NCBI GenBank assembly: GCA_006503475.1
Contig: RSEH01000413.1
Span: forward strand, 1 to 22,314
DNA from: Stentor roeselii
Taxonomy: Eukaryota > Ciliophora > Heterotrichea > Heterotrichida > Stentoridae
DNA length: 22,314 bases
Direction of reading: 5' to 3'
In this document: positions 7,104 through 18,527 of the stretch, in pieces
How positions within the stretch are numbered: position 1 is the stretch's first letter
Layout of the letters: every line of letters begins with the position of its first letter
The notes under the pieces: model-generated
Databases searched by the model: none
What the model saw: only the letters and a program-made list of their open reading frames with translations
Told to the model about the DNA's origin: nothing
Made by a program: the position numbers and the translations under genes

Positions 7104-10100
7104 TTAACTATCTAATTGATAAATTTTTATTGGAATATCAATCTTAATGAAATTTGACTCTTGATATTTCTCCTTGGTATCAATTTTATTTAAAATTGTA
7201 GTGTCGTGAATAATTGGCTCTACTTTCTTATCTTCTCTTAATTTTTTTAATCTTTCTATGCCATGCAAGATCAAACTTAAAATGGAGCAAAAAATATTGA
7301 TCGCCCAAGATGCAGTTATAAAATTAATGCACAAATTGTACATTTTTTCAATAAAGTCTTGCTTTATAAGCGAGACTAGCAAAGCCAAATGAATAAATCC
7401 AGTAAGGATTTCATTAGATAAATGAAGAAAGTTATTGGTTAACGTTCGAAAGCACATAGTTGCCAAAATATAAGCCAAATTCTGCATAATTATCACCATT
7501 GAAGATAAAACAAACGAAAAAATCAATCGAAGGATGGGGACCGGAACGAAAAAGATGATCAAAACAAGGAAAATTCTTCGAAGTATAAAAAGAGGGTAAA
7601 AATAAAGACATTCATGGTTTTCGGTTTTAAACTCGTTGAAAAAGGTCCCGAATTTTTTATCAAAAGCTTCTAAGCTTTCTCTTGTAGTCAAAGATCTTCT
7701 TTTTCTGATCAAGAATAATAGTCCGATAAAAAGAGAAAGTTCAATTATCTAAGTAGGAATTACAATAAATATAGCAGAGCAGCAATAATCTAAAAAATAA
7801 AACAAAGAATTGAATTTCCCATGAAATAAGGAATATATTGAAGTTGTTAATAGATCAAGGCTTGTTTGAAGCCAATACTTTAAAAATACTCCATAGTGAA
7901 AATAATCATATATTACAAGAAGTTTCGGTACTTTATCAGATAAAATAGGGATCAATAGCCTGACCACTAAAAAACAAAAGATAATAATCAAGAAAATCAA
8001 AATTCCAGGCCCCGAGTTGACAATCATTGCATTACTTTCATACCCATATTTTCCAAACTCACGATTCAATTCAATCAGCTCATCTTCTCTAAATGACTCA
8101 AATATATTGGGAAGTGACCTTTGCACCCTGACATTCCTCAAAAACTCAAGCATGTCTTCCTTAAGGTCAAGTCCAAACAAAGAAACAACTGAAAAAATCT
8201 CAGCAAAGTTGACAAAGTTAAACAAAGACGAAACATCAAAGCTCGCGACACTCAAGCACAGTGAAATGCCTGAGCCAACAGTAGTTCCTTGTCCTGCATA
8301 TTTTTTCGCTTGTTCAATTTTAGCAGCTAAGTTTTCAACTGTAGTAGGAAACAATCCAATAGACAAGTTCTTTGTTTCCAGCAAAGAATTAAAAGTTGAG
8401 TTGATTGGTCTAACAAATTCAATTCTGACGAAACTTCCAGCCCTGACACTCCAGGTGATTTTACATTGAACTGAAAAAATCGAGTTATCTTTTTTCTCTA
8501 TTCGAAAATCACAGAGAAGCTCATTGTAAAAGACTTGAATGTCGGCTTCAATCAGATCAAGACTCAAGGGCTCTGAAAAGACGATGTGGGCTGAGTTGTC
8601 CAGCTGTATCTTGATCGAAGCAGAAAATAAAACTCTTTCGCAGATTGACGAGTTTAGAAAGTATCCAAGAGAACAGACACAGGTTTCATTTCGGATTTCA
8701 GAGTTAGTCTCACATGTCAGACAATGATCCTCGCTTAGACAAGTCACGCAGAGACCTTTGCACTTTTCACAGAGTTTAGATGAAACGTTGTAGTAAACTG
8801 TTCCTTCGCACTTCAAACAAACCCCTTCGGAAAGTTGATATCCGGCCATGCAGTCAGTGCAAGAACCATATTCAAAATCAAAGCAACTCAAGCAAGCACC
8901 TTCAAAACACATCCCACAAGTACTTTTGTGACGACATCCTGATTTGCATTCAGGTAAACAATTCCTGCATTTTTTCGAGTTTTGGTCGAAGTACTGGTCT
9001 AGCGAACAGGAATCAAGACATTTTTTATTAGATGAGCAAAATAAGCATTCTGAGCAGCTGGTTGGCTTGATATAATATGTGGAAGAGTTTCTTTTTAAGT
9101 CAATTTTGTAGAGAAAACCGTTTAAAAATAACTCTTCTTCGATATCGAATCCGATTTTTGTTAGAGATTTTTTGCATCCTTGAAAGGGTTCTTCGGAAAT
9201 TTCAGAAAAGGTTTTGATTTCAGAGTTTAGTATCAGAGATGTTGAAGTTGGAGAATTGTGGCTTATTGAAACTGCGACTAAGATCCATTCTTGTACGGGG
9301 ATTGAATGGTTTGAGATCATTTCCAGAAATAGACCTCCTAAAAGAACTTTTAGTTTTAGACCTGTTTCGTTAAAACTTAATGAAAACTCAGTAGTTTCGG
9401 TTTCGAGGTTGTCTGATTTGATCAGGCTTCCTGTATTCCAAGATAAACTTATCCAAAAGGTTAATGTAAACTCATCTGAGAATAGGCTTTCAGCAGGATT
9501 AGTTATGTGAAGACCTGTGTTTATACCATTGAAGTAAAGACCTCGTCCATAAACAGGTAGAGGATAACTTAAATTAAATGCAGAGTCTTGCAACAGTCCA
9601 AGATTAAAACCTGAAATTTTATCAGTATAATTTAAAGCATAGTAACTAAACTCGAACTCCATAACTACTCCCTTATCCCCCCTCATTTTGCAGATCCCAC
9701 TCCTATTAAAAAACCCCAAAGGGCATTTCTCGACACACACTCCTCCTAACAATACTCCAACACAACTGGTACAAGTATAATAAAATTCATCATAGCAAGT
9801 TTTACATCTTTCATCGCACTTAAAGCAAGTTTCTTCTCCAAAATATCCATCAATGCATTCACAGGTTTTATTTCTATAAACCGAGAAATTTTGACAGAAA
9901 AAGCAGTCCTCATCACACTCCTCACACCCAGTTAAATTCCAAGAGTTACAGTCCAAGCAAAACTGCGAGCATGGCAAGCATGTTCTATAAGAATTATCCC
10001 AGTAAAAAGCAGTTTCGCATTTACAGATTCCAGAGCCCTGAATATAAAGTCCAACTTGACATGACAAGCATTCTTGTTTAGTGTCTCCTGAACACGTAAA

Positions 10101-13100
10101 ACAAGTAGGATGGCAGGACAGGCATCTTCCTTCTTTCATGAAGTAATTCGCTAGACATTTACATGAAGAATCAGAGGCGAGTTTTGAATTACTTTTGCAT
10201 GAACGGCAGTTTTCTTTCAAGGGCCCAGTGCATGTTTTGCAGGTAACATGACAAGCTTCACAAGAACTTGAATTCAAATAATACCCGTCTATGCAGTGGC
10301 AACTGTTTTCTGAGAGGAAGAATTTTGTATTGCATGAGGTGCATCTTGAGTTAGACAACGAGCAGGTCTTGCAAATTTGATTGCATGGCTCGCATTTTAA
10401 AGATAAACTATCGAAATAATAAGGCCCCATGCATTTGCAGCTTGAATCTAACTGCAAAACAGCTATTTCTTTGCAACTCATGCAATCGGTATTTGAGAAT
10501 CCTTTGCAGGTCAGGCATTCAGGATGACAGGTTTTGCACTCGTTTGGAATGATTGAAGTTCGTGCGTACCCATCCTTGCAAATACAAACTCCATCAACTA
10601 AAATTGAATTTTCCTTACAAACATCACAAACCTCAAAAGTTTGGCAACTCGAGCAAAGTCCTTCACATTTCTGACACATGTTGTTAAATCCATCCCAAAA
10701 CAATCCAGCATTGCATAGACATTCACTCCCAACTAATTGAGAGTCCTCTCTACAACTAACACAGTAGTTCTCTTCACCACCTGAACAGTTAAGACACTTT
10801 TTATGGCAAGGACTGCAAATATTCTTATTTAAATCAGCGAAAAATCCTTCCTGACACAGGCAAGATCCTTGAATATTGACCGAATTATTCTTGCAATTAA
10901 AACAATTCGTAAGACTCGAGCAAGTCAGGCAAACCCCAGGGCAGGTAAGGCATTGCCCTGACTCCATGTAAAACCCATCAATGCAAGAGCAAGTCCCATT
11001 TGCGAGTCTGATTGCATTTTGCTTGCAAGTTATGCAGTCTATTTGCAAAGGCCCATTGCAAGTGAGACATTCATCTGAGCAGTTCATGCAATCGTTGAAA
11101 GTTGTATTAAAGTAACTTCCATCATCACAAAAGCAAGAGTTGCTTGATAAATGCGATCCAATTTTGCAGGACAAGCAATTTAAACTACTAGAGCAGGTCT
11201 GACAAAGGACTGGACAAATTTCGCATTTCCAGGATGTCTCATTCCAGTAAGACCCGTTTAAACAAAAGCACTCGTCGTTGATTAGAACTGAAGTGTTTTC
11301 GCACTTCACGCAGGAGTAACTTGAAAAATTTAGACAGTCTAAACATAAAGGATTATTGCACAGGTTGCAAGATTTGTTATTAATACAACCGCTTTCGCAT
11401 GTGCTTGTGCAGGTCGAGCAGGTATTGTTTATTTCGAATGAATTGAACGAGCAGAGAGAAAGGGAGGAAGAATAAGGCGCCTCGTAGAATAAGTCGTTGT
11501 ATATGGTTAGGCGGTAGATGAAACCAACAAATGAGCCTGAAGTATCGCCTATGACTAATGCAGCGTTAGTGTTAAACAAAATTGTATTGTCGTAACTTAC
11601 TGTACGATATTCTATCTGGCTGTTGCACATGGCTTTTACTGTTATCATTCCATTATATTTAGTTGCAAAGTCTACTGTGAGGATGTGCCAATCTGAAAGC
11701 ACTGCTCTTGAAAATGACTGAGTTCCATAGATTAAAATGGCTGTTGATGTAATTGATAAACTTCCTCTTTTAAAGATGAGCCCACTTGAAAAGCTTCTAA
11801 TCCAAAAGTTAAATGTAAGGTTATAAGAAAGAGTAATAAGACTACTTGAAATTGAAGACTTCACACCAAAGTAAAAACCCCTTTTTTTTGCAGGAATCGG
11901 GTTGAGAATAGAATAATCCGGGTAAAAAGCAGAAGTGTTAGCTACAGTAAAAGAAACTGGATACCAAACACTGGTCAGTGTTTTAGAAATCTTATCAAAT
12001 CGAAGATCAATTATTGAAGTATCGACCTTGATGCAATTATTCAACTCTTTGATATAACCTAAAGGACAAGTGCTTGTACATAATGTGCTGAGCAGAAATA
12101 AATTACTTGAGCATGAAAAACATTTATATTGTTGATGCCCGTAGCATGAGGTGCAACTTATATGACAGCAAGAACCATCTATACCTTTTTTTGTAGACGT
12201 GTGACAATAATCGCTTGAAAAATTATAGCAAGTTGCATTTGATTCAAAACTGCTACAGTTCGTGCAGTTTAGCATGGAGCACTGACCACATTTTCCAAAT
12301 GTTGAACATCCTTGACTGCAATCTGAAACACAATCAAAGCATCTATTATCTTCGAGGCTAAAGTATTGATTTTGATTGCAGTAAGTTAAGCAAGAATATC
12401 CCAGACCATATCCACAAGGTTCACCAACATATGAAAAATCATTAATAAATGTTTGCCATACAACTATCCAGTAAACAATTCCGTAAAATGATTTCTGTAA
12501 ATAGTTTCCAATATAAATAGTAGTATTTCTATCACTGAAAGCATATGCTTGTATAGAATTTGAAAGGTAATAATTCCCATCAATCTTATGATAAATGCTT
12601 GTAATATTCGATTCTAACTTAATTCCTACTGAATAAAGTCTCCAAATTCTCCAATGTGTATAAAAACTCCCAGATTGATTAAAAACTCTTTCTTCACGAT
12701 TTGTGATTTCAATGAAAAACATGCCATTGCTTTGGAATTTAAAAGAGTCCTTATCGAATATTAATCCATCTTCACTAACAAAAACCCACAACATTACCGT
12801 GAATTCAGGACTTAAGATAACAGGAATCGTGCTCTTTAAGTAGTTAATTTTCCCATTTTTGAAACCCATGCCTCTCGACTTCATAACAATAGGATCATCA
12901 TTTTCAGGATTGTTAAAAGGTGGGTACGTCAAAGAATTACTTCCACATTGAAAAATATCATAAAACTGCCGAAATTCACTGAATTTTGTGTTAATCACTG
13001 GAACGTTCAAATCACTTTCATTATATGCATAAGGAGGATAGGTACATACTCCTTTTATATTCAAGAAGCCTTCTTCACATTCACTGCAGTTGAAAGGTGT

Positions 13101-14087
13101 TCCTGCAACGCACTTATAACCAGGTTGACAATATAAAGATTCTCCATTTGAACAGTTTTGACAAGGCTCAAGGTAAAAACTGTTACATTCAGAGCACTCT
13201 TCATAAAAGCAGAGCTCACAAGAATTTCGAACACACCACGGCCAGTCTGTGCAACTTTGATTACAAAAAACACAACTTTGGTCAGAATAGTATTGATTGA
13301 ATCCACAGTTAATAGCAGGAATCAGTAAAAATTTTATGACAATGTTATTATTCACCAGATAACCATCATACAAGAATCCTGTGAATGAATTCCCAGCAAA
13401 TGTTCCAAACCAGAAACTCAGTCCTTTTATCTGAGACCTGAACTCAGAATTATAAAAAAATTTCCTCTGAGCATCGATTCCCGCTTCCAAATAACTTAAT
13501 TCTTGATTGCAGTAAAAACACATAGGAATCCAGCTATCAGAATGAGTAGTTGAAAAAACCTCTGTTTTGTTTACACCTGCTGAGTAAACAATTATCCGGA
13601 AAGTAAAAGTTGACTGATTTCCAGAAATTTCTAAAATTTTGGTGTTTGAATTGTTAACCAAAAAAATCACCCCTTCTTTTATCACCCTTATCGACAGACA
13701 AAGTCTGAATCTTGGTGCCAGGACCCATGAAACATTAGAAATTAAGCTGCTGGTGTTTTGGAAGTAAAGTCCTCGGTCCTTTGTCATTACTGGGCTTTTT
13801 TTCCCACTGTCTCTCAGCTCTAGGCCTTCAGGATGGTTGAAGGTCCCTACTGATTTCGCTGTGAATTGAAGTTGGATTCTTGGCGTCAAGGAGAAAAGGA
13901 CTACGGATGAGTATGCATTGCAAATGGCTCCTGAAGATTGATGAGCTGAGGGACATGATGATAAGCAGGTCATGTTTCTGTACAAGAATCCATGAGTACA
14001 TGAATTGCAGATTGAGTTTGCACACCAAAGACCTTGGGAAGCAATAAGCTGGCTTTGAATACTGATTAGAAGAACAAAAATAGCCAT
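7104..14087 (-). CDS. Giant cysteine-rich LamG/furin-repeat membrane protein
   Basis: This is a 2,322-residue protein from two exons (14087-7764 and 7748-7104) across a 15-nt intron, ending in TAA. I chose the ATG at 14087 because it begins a clean signal peptide (M-A-I-F-V-L-L-I-S-I-Q-S, then ASQG). Four concanavalin A/laminin-G-like folds lie at about 62-247, 373-549, 692-866 and 1476-1669, each carrying an R-G-[LMF]-x-F motif (RGLYF, RGMGF, RGFYF, RGLYF). Between them are furin/EGF-type cysteine clusters. The longest, about 880-1465, has 11-12 units of about 45 residues built on C-x2-C-x3-C-x2-C. A further cluster (1677-1815) leads to a beta-rich stretch and a conserved-looking juxtamembrane region. 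About six hydrophobic helices then lie at 2027-2050, 2098-2122, 2157-2180, 2183-2207, 2222-2238 and 2250-2275, followed by a charged cytoplasmic tail. Many N-x-[ST] sites suit an exposed ectodomain. Such proteins are common in ciliates and are guessed to be cell-surface receptors or adhesion molecules; the ligand is unknown. The gene is divergent from the WD40 gene. Confidence 0.93.
7749..7763 (-). other. 15-nt intron in the giant membrane-protein gene
   Basis: The minus strand reads ATT, then GTAATTCCTACTTAG, then ATA ATT GAA. Removing it (phase 0) joins C-C-S-A-I-F-I to I-I-E-L-S-L-F-I-G-L-L-F-L-I, making one uninterrupted membrane helix that leads into four more. If retained, the terminal TAG stops translation after about 2,112 residues and removes four of about six helices and the cytoplasmic tail. 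The downstream frame has no ATG at its beginning, which supports one spliced gene rather than two genes. Confidence 0.88.
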
Positions 14088-15109
14088 AATATTAAGGACT
14101 TGATGTCTCAATAACTAAAGAGATTATATTTGGACAGTTACTAAGTTGAATATAATGAAAAAAGTTTAGGAATTCAAGGGACGAAAAGATGTAAATATCT
14201 CAATTTTTTTATTGAGTTTAAAGAAATTCTAAAAGAGTTGAGAATAAAAGTTGAAATATTCTCATATCATGAATATTTAGAGATCTTTATACAAATTATT
14301 CCATATTGAAATCTAGAAATTTGTATAAATTTTTAAAATCATCTCAGATGTTTTCTGGATAAATACTATTATATAAATTGAAAAAATGATTTTCAAATTG
14401 AAGTTGATTGATTGAATTGGATGAAATCCTGATATTCGATAACCAAAAGAATAATAAGGCTTCTAGTTCATAAAATTTAAATTAATTAATATTTGAAACA
14501 CGAACATAAACTAATCCTAGACTTGATTACTCAGTTACTCGAATTGAAATTCCTGATTACGTTCGAATCATAATATTATGATTAGAACAAGAAGAAAAGT
14601 CCTACAATTCTTTATGGATATTTCTCAAACTTAGCATAATTAAATAGTTGATTTGGTTTATTTCTAAAAATTAACCCAGTAATCGATTCATTCAATATAA
14701 TCAGCTCATAACTAAACCAGTTTAAGAAATTATTCGAAATTAAATTAGATTTGATTAGAGATTTTGATAAAACGAATCATAAAAATCTGTTATATAAAGG
14801 AGATCCTTAAGTAATTCATAAGTTTAATCTAGAGAAATTTAATGTAATAAACTCATTCTATTTCAATTCATTTAAATATTATACAATAAAATGCTATATG
14901 ATTGAACAAAACTTTGCATATGCAGTCTCTTAATCAAGCAAATCTTTACAAAAGTCGAACTAGCAGAGAAATTCCTAGATTTTCAATCATTAAAAACTAA
15001 ACTTGATAAATCATCTTTTTCAATCTAAATCCTGGGTAAATATCAAATTAAGTATTTCACTAGACAGATTAATTTCTGATATGATTCATATACAACATCT
15101 ATAAATTAA
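14088..15109. promoter_or_regulatory. Divergent intergenic region between two intact genes
   Basis: These 1,022 bp separate the start of the giant membrane-protein gene (leftward) from the WD40 gene (rightward), so both promoters should lie here. The DNA is very AT-rich and I recognise no defined element. A scrap at about 14920-15030 reads LIKQIFTKVELAEKFLDFQS on the plus strand before a TAA, and may be coding relic; it is not in frame with the WD40 start. The promoter role is inferred from gene orientation only. Confidence 0.4.
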
Positions 15110-17179
15110 ATGGAATGCCCTGAATGCACAGACTATCCTTCATTTTACTGTAGGTGTTCAAATGTTTACCTCTGTGACGCTCATCTGGGCCGGCATCTAG
15201 ACTTAAAAGGTGGCCATGAATATGAAAAAGTTGTCCAGCCCATCCATCCAGTCGAAAAATCGATGCTTGACAACAAGTTATTTACGTGGATCCAATCATT
15301 AGAGAAGCTTAAACTTGAAATTTTAAGCCAAACTAGAATTTTATTAAAAATCATTGAAAAAGAGAGCAATTCTGCGATTGACCGAATTAATTTTTGTATA
15401 CAAAACTATGTTGGTCTTATTCAAATGACTCAGTATCAAAATTTGAGAATACAAGAAATTAAGTCAATCATTTCCTCAGAGCTTTCACTGAACAATTTAG
15501 ATGTGAAAGGATTTGATCAACAAGTCAAGAAAGTTTATTCCCAAGAATTATTTTCCTTCATAACTGACTCGGATAAAGTTCGAGAGCTCAGACATTCCAA
15601 ATTCTTAGAAACCCACAACGGAGGCTTTAACTGCTTAGCAGTCTCAAACGACAGACTGACTCTTGTATCCGGTTCAGAAGACACAACAGTTCGTATCTGG
15701 GACCTGGAGACAAGAAGCCAACGAGCCTGTTTAACTCGTCACAAGTCCCTAGTCTACTGCGTGACAATATCTCAGGACTCCTCATTCGCAGTATCAGGTT
15801 CATTCGACAGGACATTAATCCAATGGGACCTTAAAAACCTGATCCCGAAATTCATTTATATTGGTCACTCAGCAGCAGTTTACACAGTTTCTCTCAACAC
15901 CTTCAGCAACCTAATCATCTCAGGAAGCCAAAACAAAGAAATTCTTTTATGGAAAACAGATTCTCCAGAATGGATTCGAAAAATATCAACAAATCGAATA
16001 GTTTGGAGTAGCTTCGCAGGTTCTAACAGTCTTCATTACATGGGAATTGGAGATAGATTAGAAATTCTAGACCTCATTTCTTGTGAAACCCTTTTTACCC
16101 AAAAAGTTCATGAATCTGCAGTGACTTCAATAGCCCTGACCAGAGGCGACGAACTGATCATCACTGGCTCTTTGGATAAACTAGTCAAAATCTGGAAGAC
16201 CAGCTCGATGTCGATCCACGGAAGTCTTTCTGGACATAGTCAAGCTGTGAACTCTGTCACTGTCACTTCAGATAACATGCACATCATTTCGGGATCTGAT
16301 GATTTTTCTGTCATTTTATGGAATATTGAGTCTAAAAGAAAAGTTCATCAATTCAAATTTCACAGCGAAATCGTTTATAGTGTCTGTTCTTTTGATGATA
16401 TTATCTTTTCTGCTTCTCGAGACTCTAGAATCGCTGTTTGTCTGATTTCTTTAAAAACTGAAGAGTCGGTTATAAGTCTACAACCTTTTAAGGTGGGGTC
16501 AGAAGTGATGAAAGACAGTATTTTCGCTTTTGGAAGTGCAAATGATGTCTATTTGTGGAACATTTCAAATAAAACCACACATATTATGCCTCAGGGCCAT
16601 GTAGGCCAAGTGAGCGCGACTTGTATTTCATCAAAGTCGAACTTCCTGCTGAGTTCTTCTCGAGGGACGAAAAACAACCTGATCCTCTGGGACCTGAGCA
16701 AAAATGAAAGAAAATCTTTGTTGCACGGTCATGAAAACTCAGTGTTTTGCATCGATATTTCTTCAGATGAGCAAAAAGCAGTCTCTGGAGATTCCAAGTC
16801 CGCCGTCAGGCTGTGGGACTTGCTCTCTTGTCGACAAGAGTTTTTGTTTCATGGACATAAAGGCTTTTTTTATGCAGTTCGATTCTCAGGAAATAAAAAA
16901 TTCGTAGCTTCTGGAGACTCGGAATCCATGGTCATTGTTTGGGATCTTGAAAGGTTTTATATGCATGCTAGCTTTCAAGGACATGAGGAAACTGTTTGGA
17001 GAATACTTTTTACAAATGATGATCAATATGTTGTTTCTGCTGATCTTTATAATGGAATTCGAGTTTGGAATTTAGAGCAGAAAAAATTGGAGTTTTGGTT
17101 TAGGGATTATAGTGAGTCTAAAGAATGGCTTATCAGAAACGCGGATTTGGAATTTGAACTGAGGAGGTATTTAGCTTAG
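15110..17179 (+). CDS. B-box, coiled-coil and WD40-repeat protein
   Basis: This is a single-exon protein of 689 residues, ATG to TAG. The N-terminus is a B-box-like zinc finger with C3, C6, C14, C16, C22, H25, H29 and H36 (M-E-C-P-E-C, then F-Y-C-R-C, L-C-D-A-H). Residues about 48-160 are helical and probably coiled coil. From about 167 to 680 there are 12 WD40 repeats. The best have full G-H and W-D marks, for example S-G-S-E-D-T-T-V-R-I-W-D-L, S-G-D-S-K-S-A-V-R-L-W-D and A-S-G-D-S-E-S-M-V-I-V-W-D. The fourth, seventh and eighth are degenerate, lacking the final W-D. Twelve blades imply two propellers or one large open ring. The architecture resembles a TRIM-type protein without the RING, so ligase activity is not indicated and a scaffold role is more likely. 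No signal peptide or membrane helix is seen, so it is cytosolic or nuclear. No in-frame intron is needed. Confidence 0.95.
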   Translation: MECPECTDYPSFYCRCSNVYLCDAHLGRHLDLKGGHEYEKVVQPIHPVEKSMLDNKLFTWIQSLEKLKLEILSQTRILLKIIEKESNSAIDRINFCIQNYVGLIQMTQYQNLRIQEIKSIISSELSLNNLDVKGFDQQVKKVYSQELFSFITDSDKVRELRHSKFLETHNGGFNCLAVSNDRLTLVSGSEDTTVRIWDLETRSQRACLTRHKSLVYCVTISQDSSFAVSGSFDRTLIQWDLKNLIPKFIYIGHSAAVYTVSLNTFSNLIISGSQNKEILLWKTDSPEWIRKISTNRIVWSSFAGSNSLHYMGIGDRLEILDLISCETLFTQKVHESAVTSIALTRGDELIITGSLDKLVKIWKTSSMSIHGSLSGHSQAVNSVTVTSDNMHIISGSDDFSVILWNIESKRKVHQFKFHSEIVYSVCSFDDIIFSASRDSRIAVCLISLKTEESVISLQPFKVGSEVMKDSIFAFGSANDVYLWNISNKTTHIMPQGHVGQVSATCISSKSNFLLSSSRGTKNNLILWDLSKNERKSLLHGHENSVFCIDISSDEQKAVSGDSKSAVRLWDLLSCRQEFLFHGHKGFFYAVRFSGNKKFVASGDSESMVIVWDLERFYMHASFQGHEETVWRILFTNDDQYVVSADLYNGIRVWNLEQKKLEFWFRDYSESKEWLIRNADLEFELRRYLA

Positions 17180-17426
17180 ATTTTTAAGAGATATTGTTTA
17201 GATTGTAAGATTATTATTCATTTGTTCAATAGTTAATTTTGTTATATACCTAAATGTGTTCTCGATGCTAGTAAATGGAAAATTGAGTAAAATGGTAAGA
17301 ATTGTTGCGAATATTGATGAAAAATAATAAGAATCAATGTTCTAAAAATCTAACTACTAATGTTAATCTCTAGATCAAATTGATGCTCATGTTTAATGAT
17401 CTGATTATCGTAGGTGGATCAGTACA
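17180..17426. other. 3' flank of the WD40 gene, no feature seen
   Basis: AT-rich DNA after the TAG stop of the WD40 gene. No open frame of protein-like composition is seen on either strand, and no terminator or poly(A) signal can be asserted. Confidence 0.4.
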
Positions 17427-17835
17427 ATGTCTAAGAAATCTTTGAAAAAATTTACATAGTCTCAAAAGTTTCAAGACATTCCTCGAATAACCGAACAGGC
17501 TGCAAATGATAAAAAATTGAAATAGTTCAAATATTTCTTATTTTCGCAGTTATTATAACAATAAAGTTCATCTTAATTCAACAATGTTAAAAAAACTCTT
17601 GAAAATACAAGTAAGAATCCCTGATATCTTAAAGATGTATATCTTTCTATATAATTGCTGATACTTGAAATAAAACAGATAATATGTAAAGACTAAAACA
17701 AGATAAATGTTCTATGAAATAAATCATTATGCACAAAAGTCTAAAATTCTTACAAGCCTAAAGACGAAGATTGATCTTGAAGATAATTTGCTTATCATTA
17801 CACAACTTATACAAACCCCAAAAGAACACCAATAA
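17427..17835 (+). pseudogene. Unidentified coding scraps, one or two dead small genes
   Basis: An ATG at 17427 begins M-S-K-K-S-L-K-K-F-T, then a TAG at 17457, then SQKFQDIPRITEQAANDKKL, a TAG at 17523, F-K-Y-F-L-F-S-Q-L-L and a TAA at 17556. In another frame, an ATG at 17584 gives MLKKLLKIQVRIPDILKMYI. After several stops the same frame gives KSKILTSLKTKIDLEDNLLI and T-Q-L-I-Q-T-P-K-E-H-Q to a TAA at 17833. The composition suggests former coding sequence, but I recognise nothing. The first two stops sit where Gln would be plausible, which is what C-to-T decay gives. It may be chance. Confidence 0.23.
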
Positions 17836-18527
17836 AAAACTTACAAAATCATATAAAAAAAAACATAACTAAATTCATACATTTTAAAACGGTAGCCATT
17901 TCAAAAAGATCCGAAATTCCCTCCTCAATATTTGTAGGTATAAGTTATAAACATAAATCATAATCACAAAACTCTTGAAATCACTGCAGTCTTATTCTTA
18001 GTATAAACCAAAAAAAATCAACAAAAAAACTAAATAAATTAAAATCCGCTGCCATTTTCCAAGTCCATGTAAGATATAGCAAAACCTTGTTATAATAATT
18101 GAAGAGAACTGAAATACTAACATTTATTTGAATGAAATAATCAATGAATAATTAACGTGATAGATCCTTAATCAGGATATTAAAAAATAACTCTTGCTCA
18201 ACAAAATATCGCTGCGAAACCTCTATAAAAGTATAATAAAGCCCAAAAGCAACGAAAATTTCACTATCTGAAAACAAGATAGAACTTATGTTTGTTATGA
18301 ATTATTTAGCCATCACATTTAAATTTATGTTCACAATTTTAATATATTATTATCTAATTTTGTAGTTAAACATTTTTTAGGCGGAAAATAATCCTAACAT
18401 TATTTGAATATATTAAGGAAAATTTGTTGCTATGTTTTTATGTTGAATATTTCACTTTTTTATCATTGGACAATATTCCAAAAGCAATCTTGAGAAAAGG
18501 AAAAAAATATATCATATCTGGATAAAT
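17836..18527. other. AT-rich DNA without recognisable genes
   Basis: About 690 bp with frequent stops in all six frames. I see no gene, RNA or repeat array here. Confidence 0.45.

Noticed and set aside
7749-7751. TAG as a read-through or reassigned codon in the giant gene
   Set aside because: The TAG is the last three bases of a GT-AG segment of exactly 15 nt with the same form as the GTPase intron. The rest of the gene has no in-frame stop, so splicing explains it better.
8017-8469. 150-codon open frame on the plus strand
   Set aside because: It is antisense to the giant membrane-protein gene, which has clear domains on the other strand. No motif and no start context support it.
6040-17179. 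Alternative genetic code (Gln for TAA/TAG, Trp for TGA)
   Set aside because: The intact genes contain no in-frame stop codons outside the introns, use TGG for Trp, and end in TAA or TAG where the end is visible.
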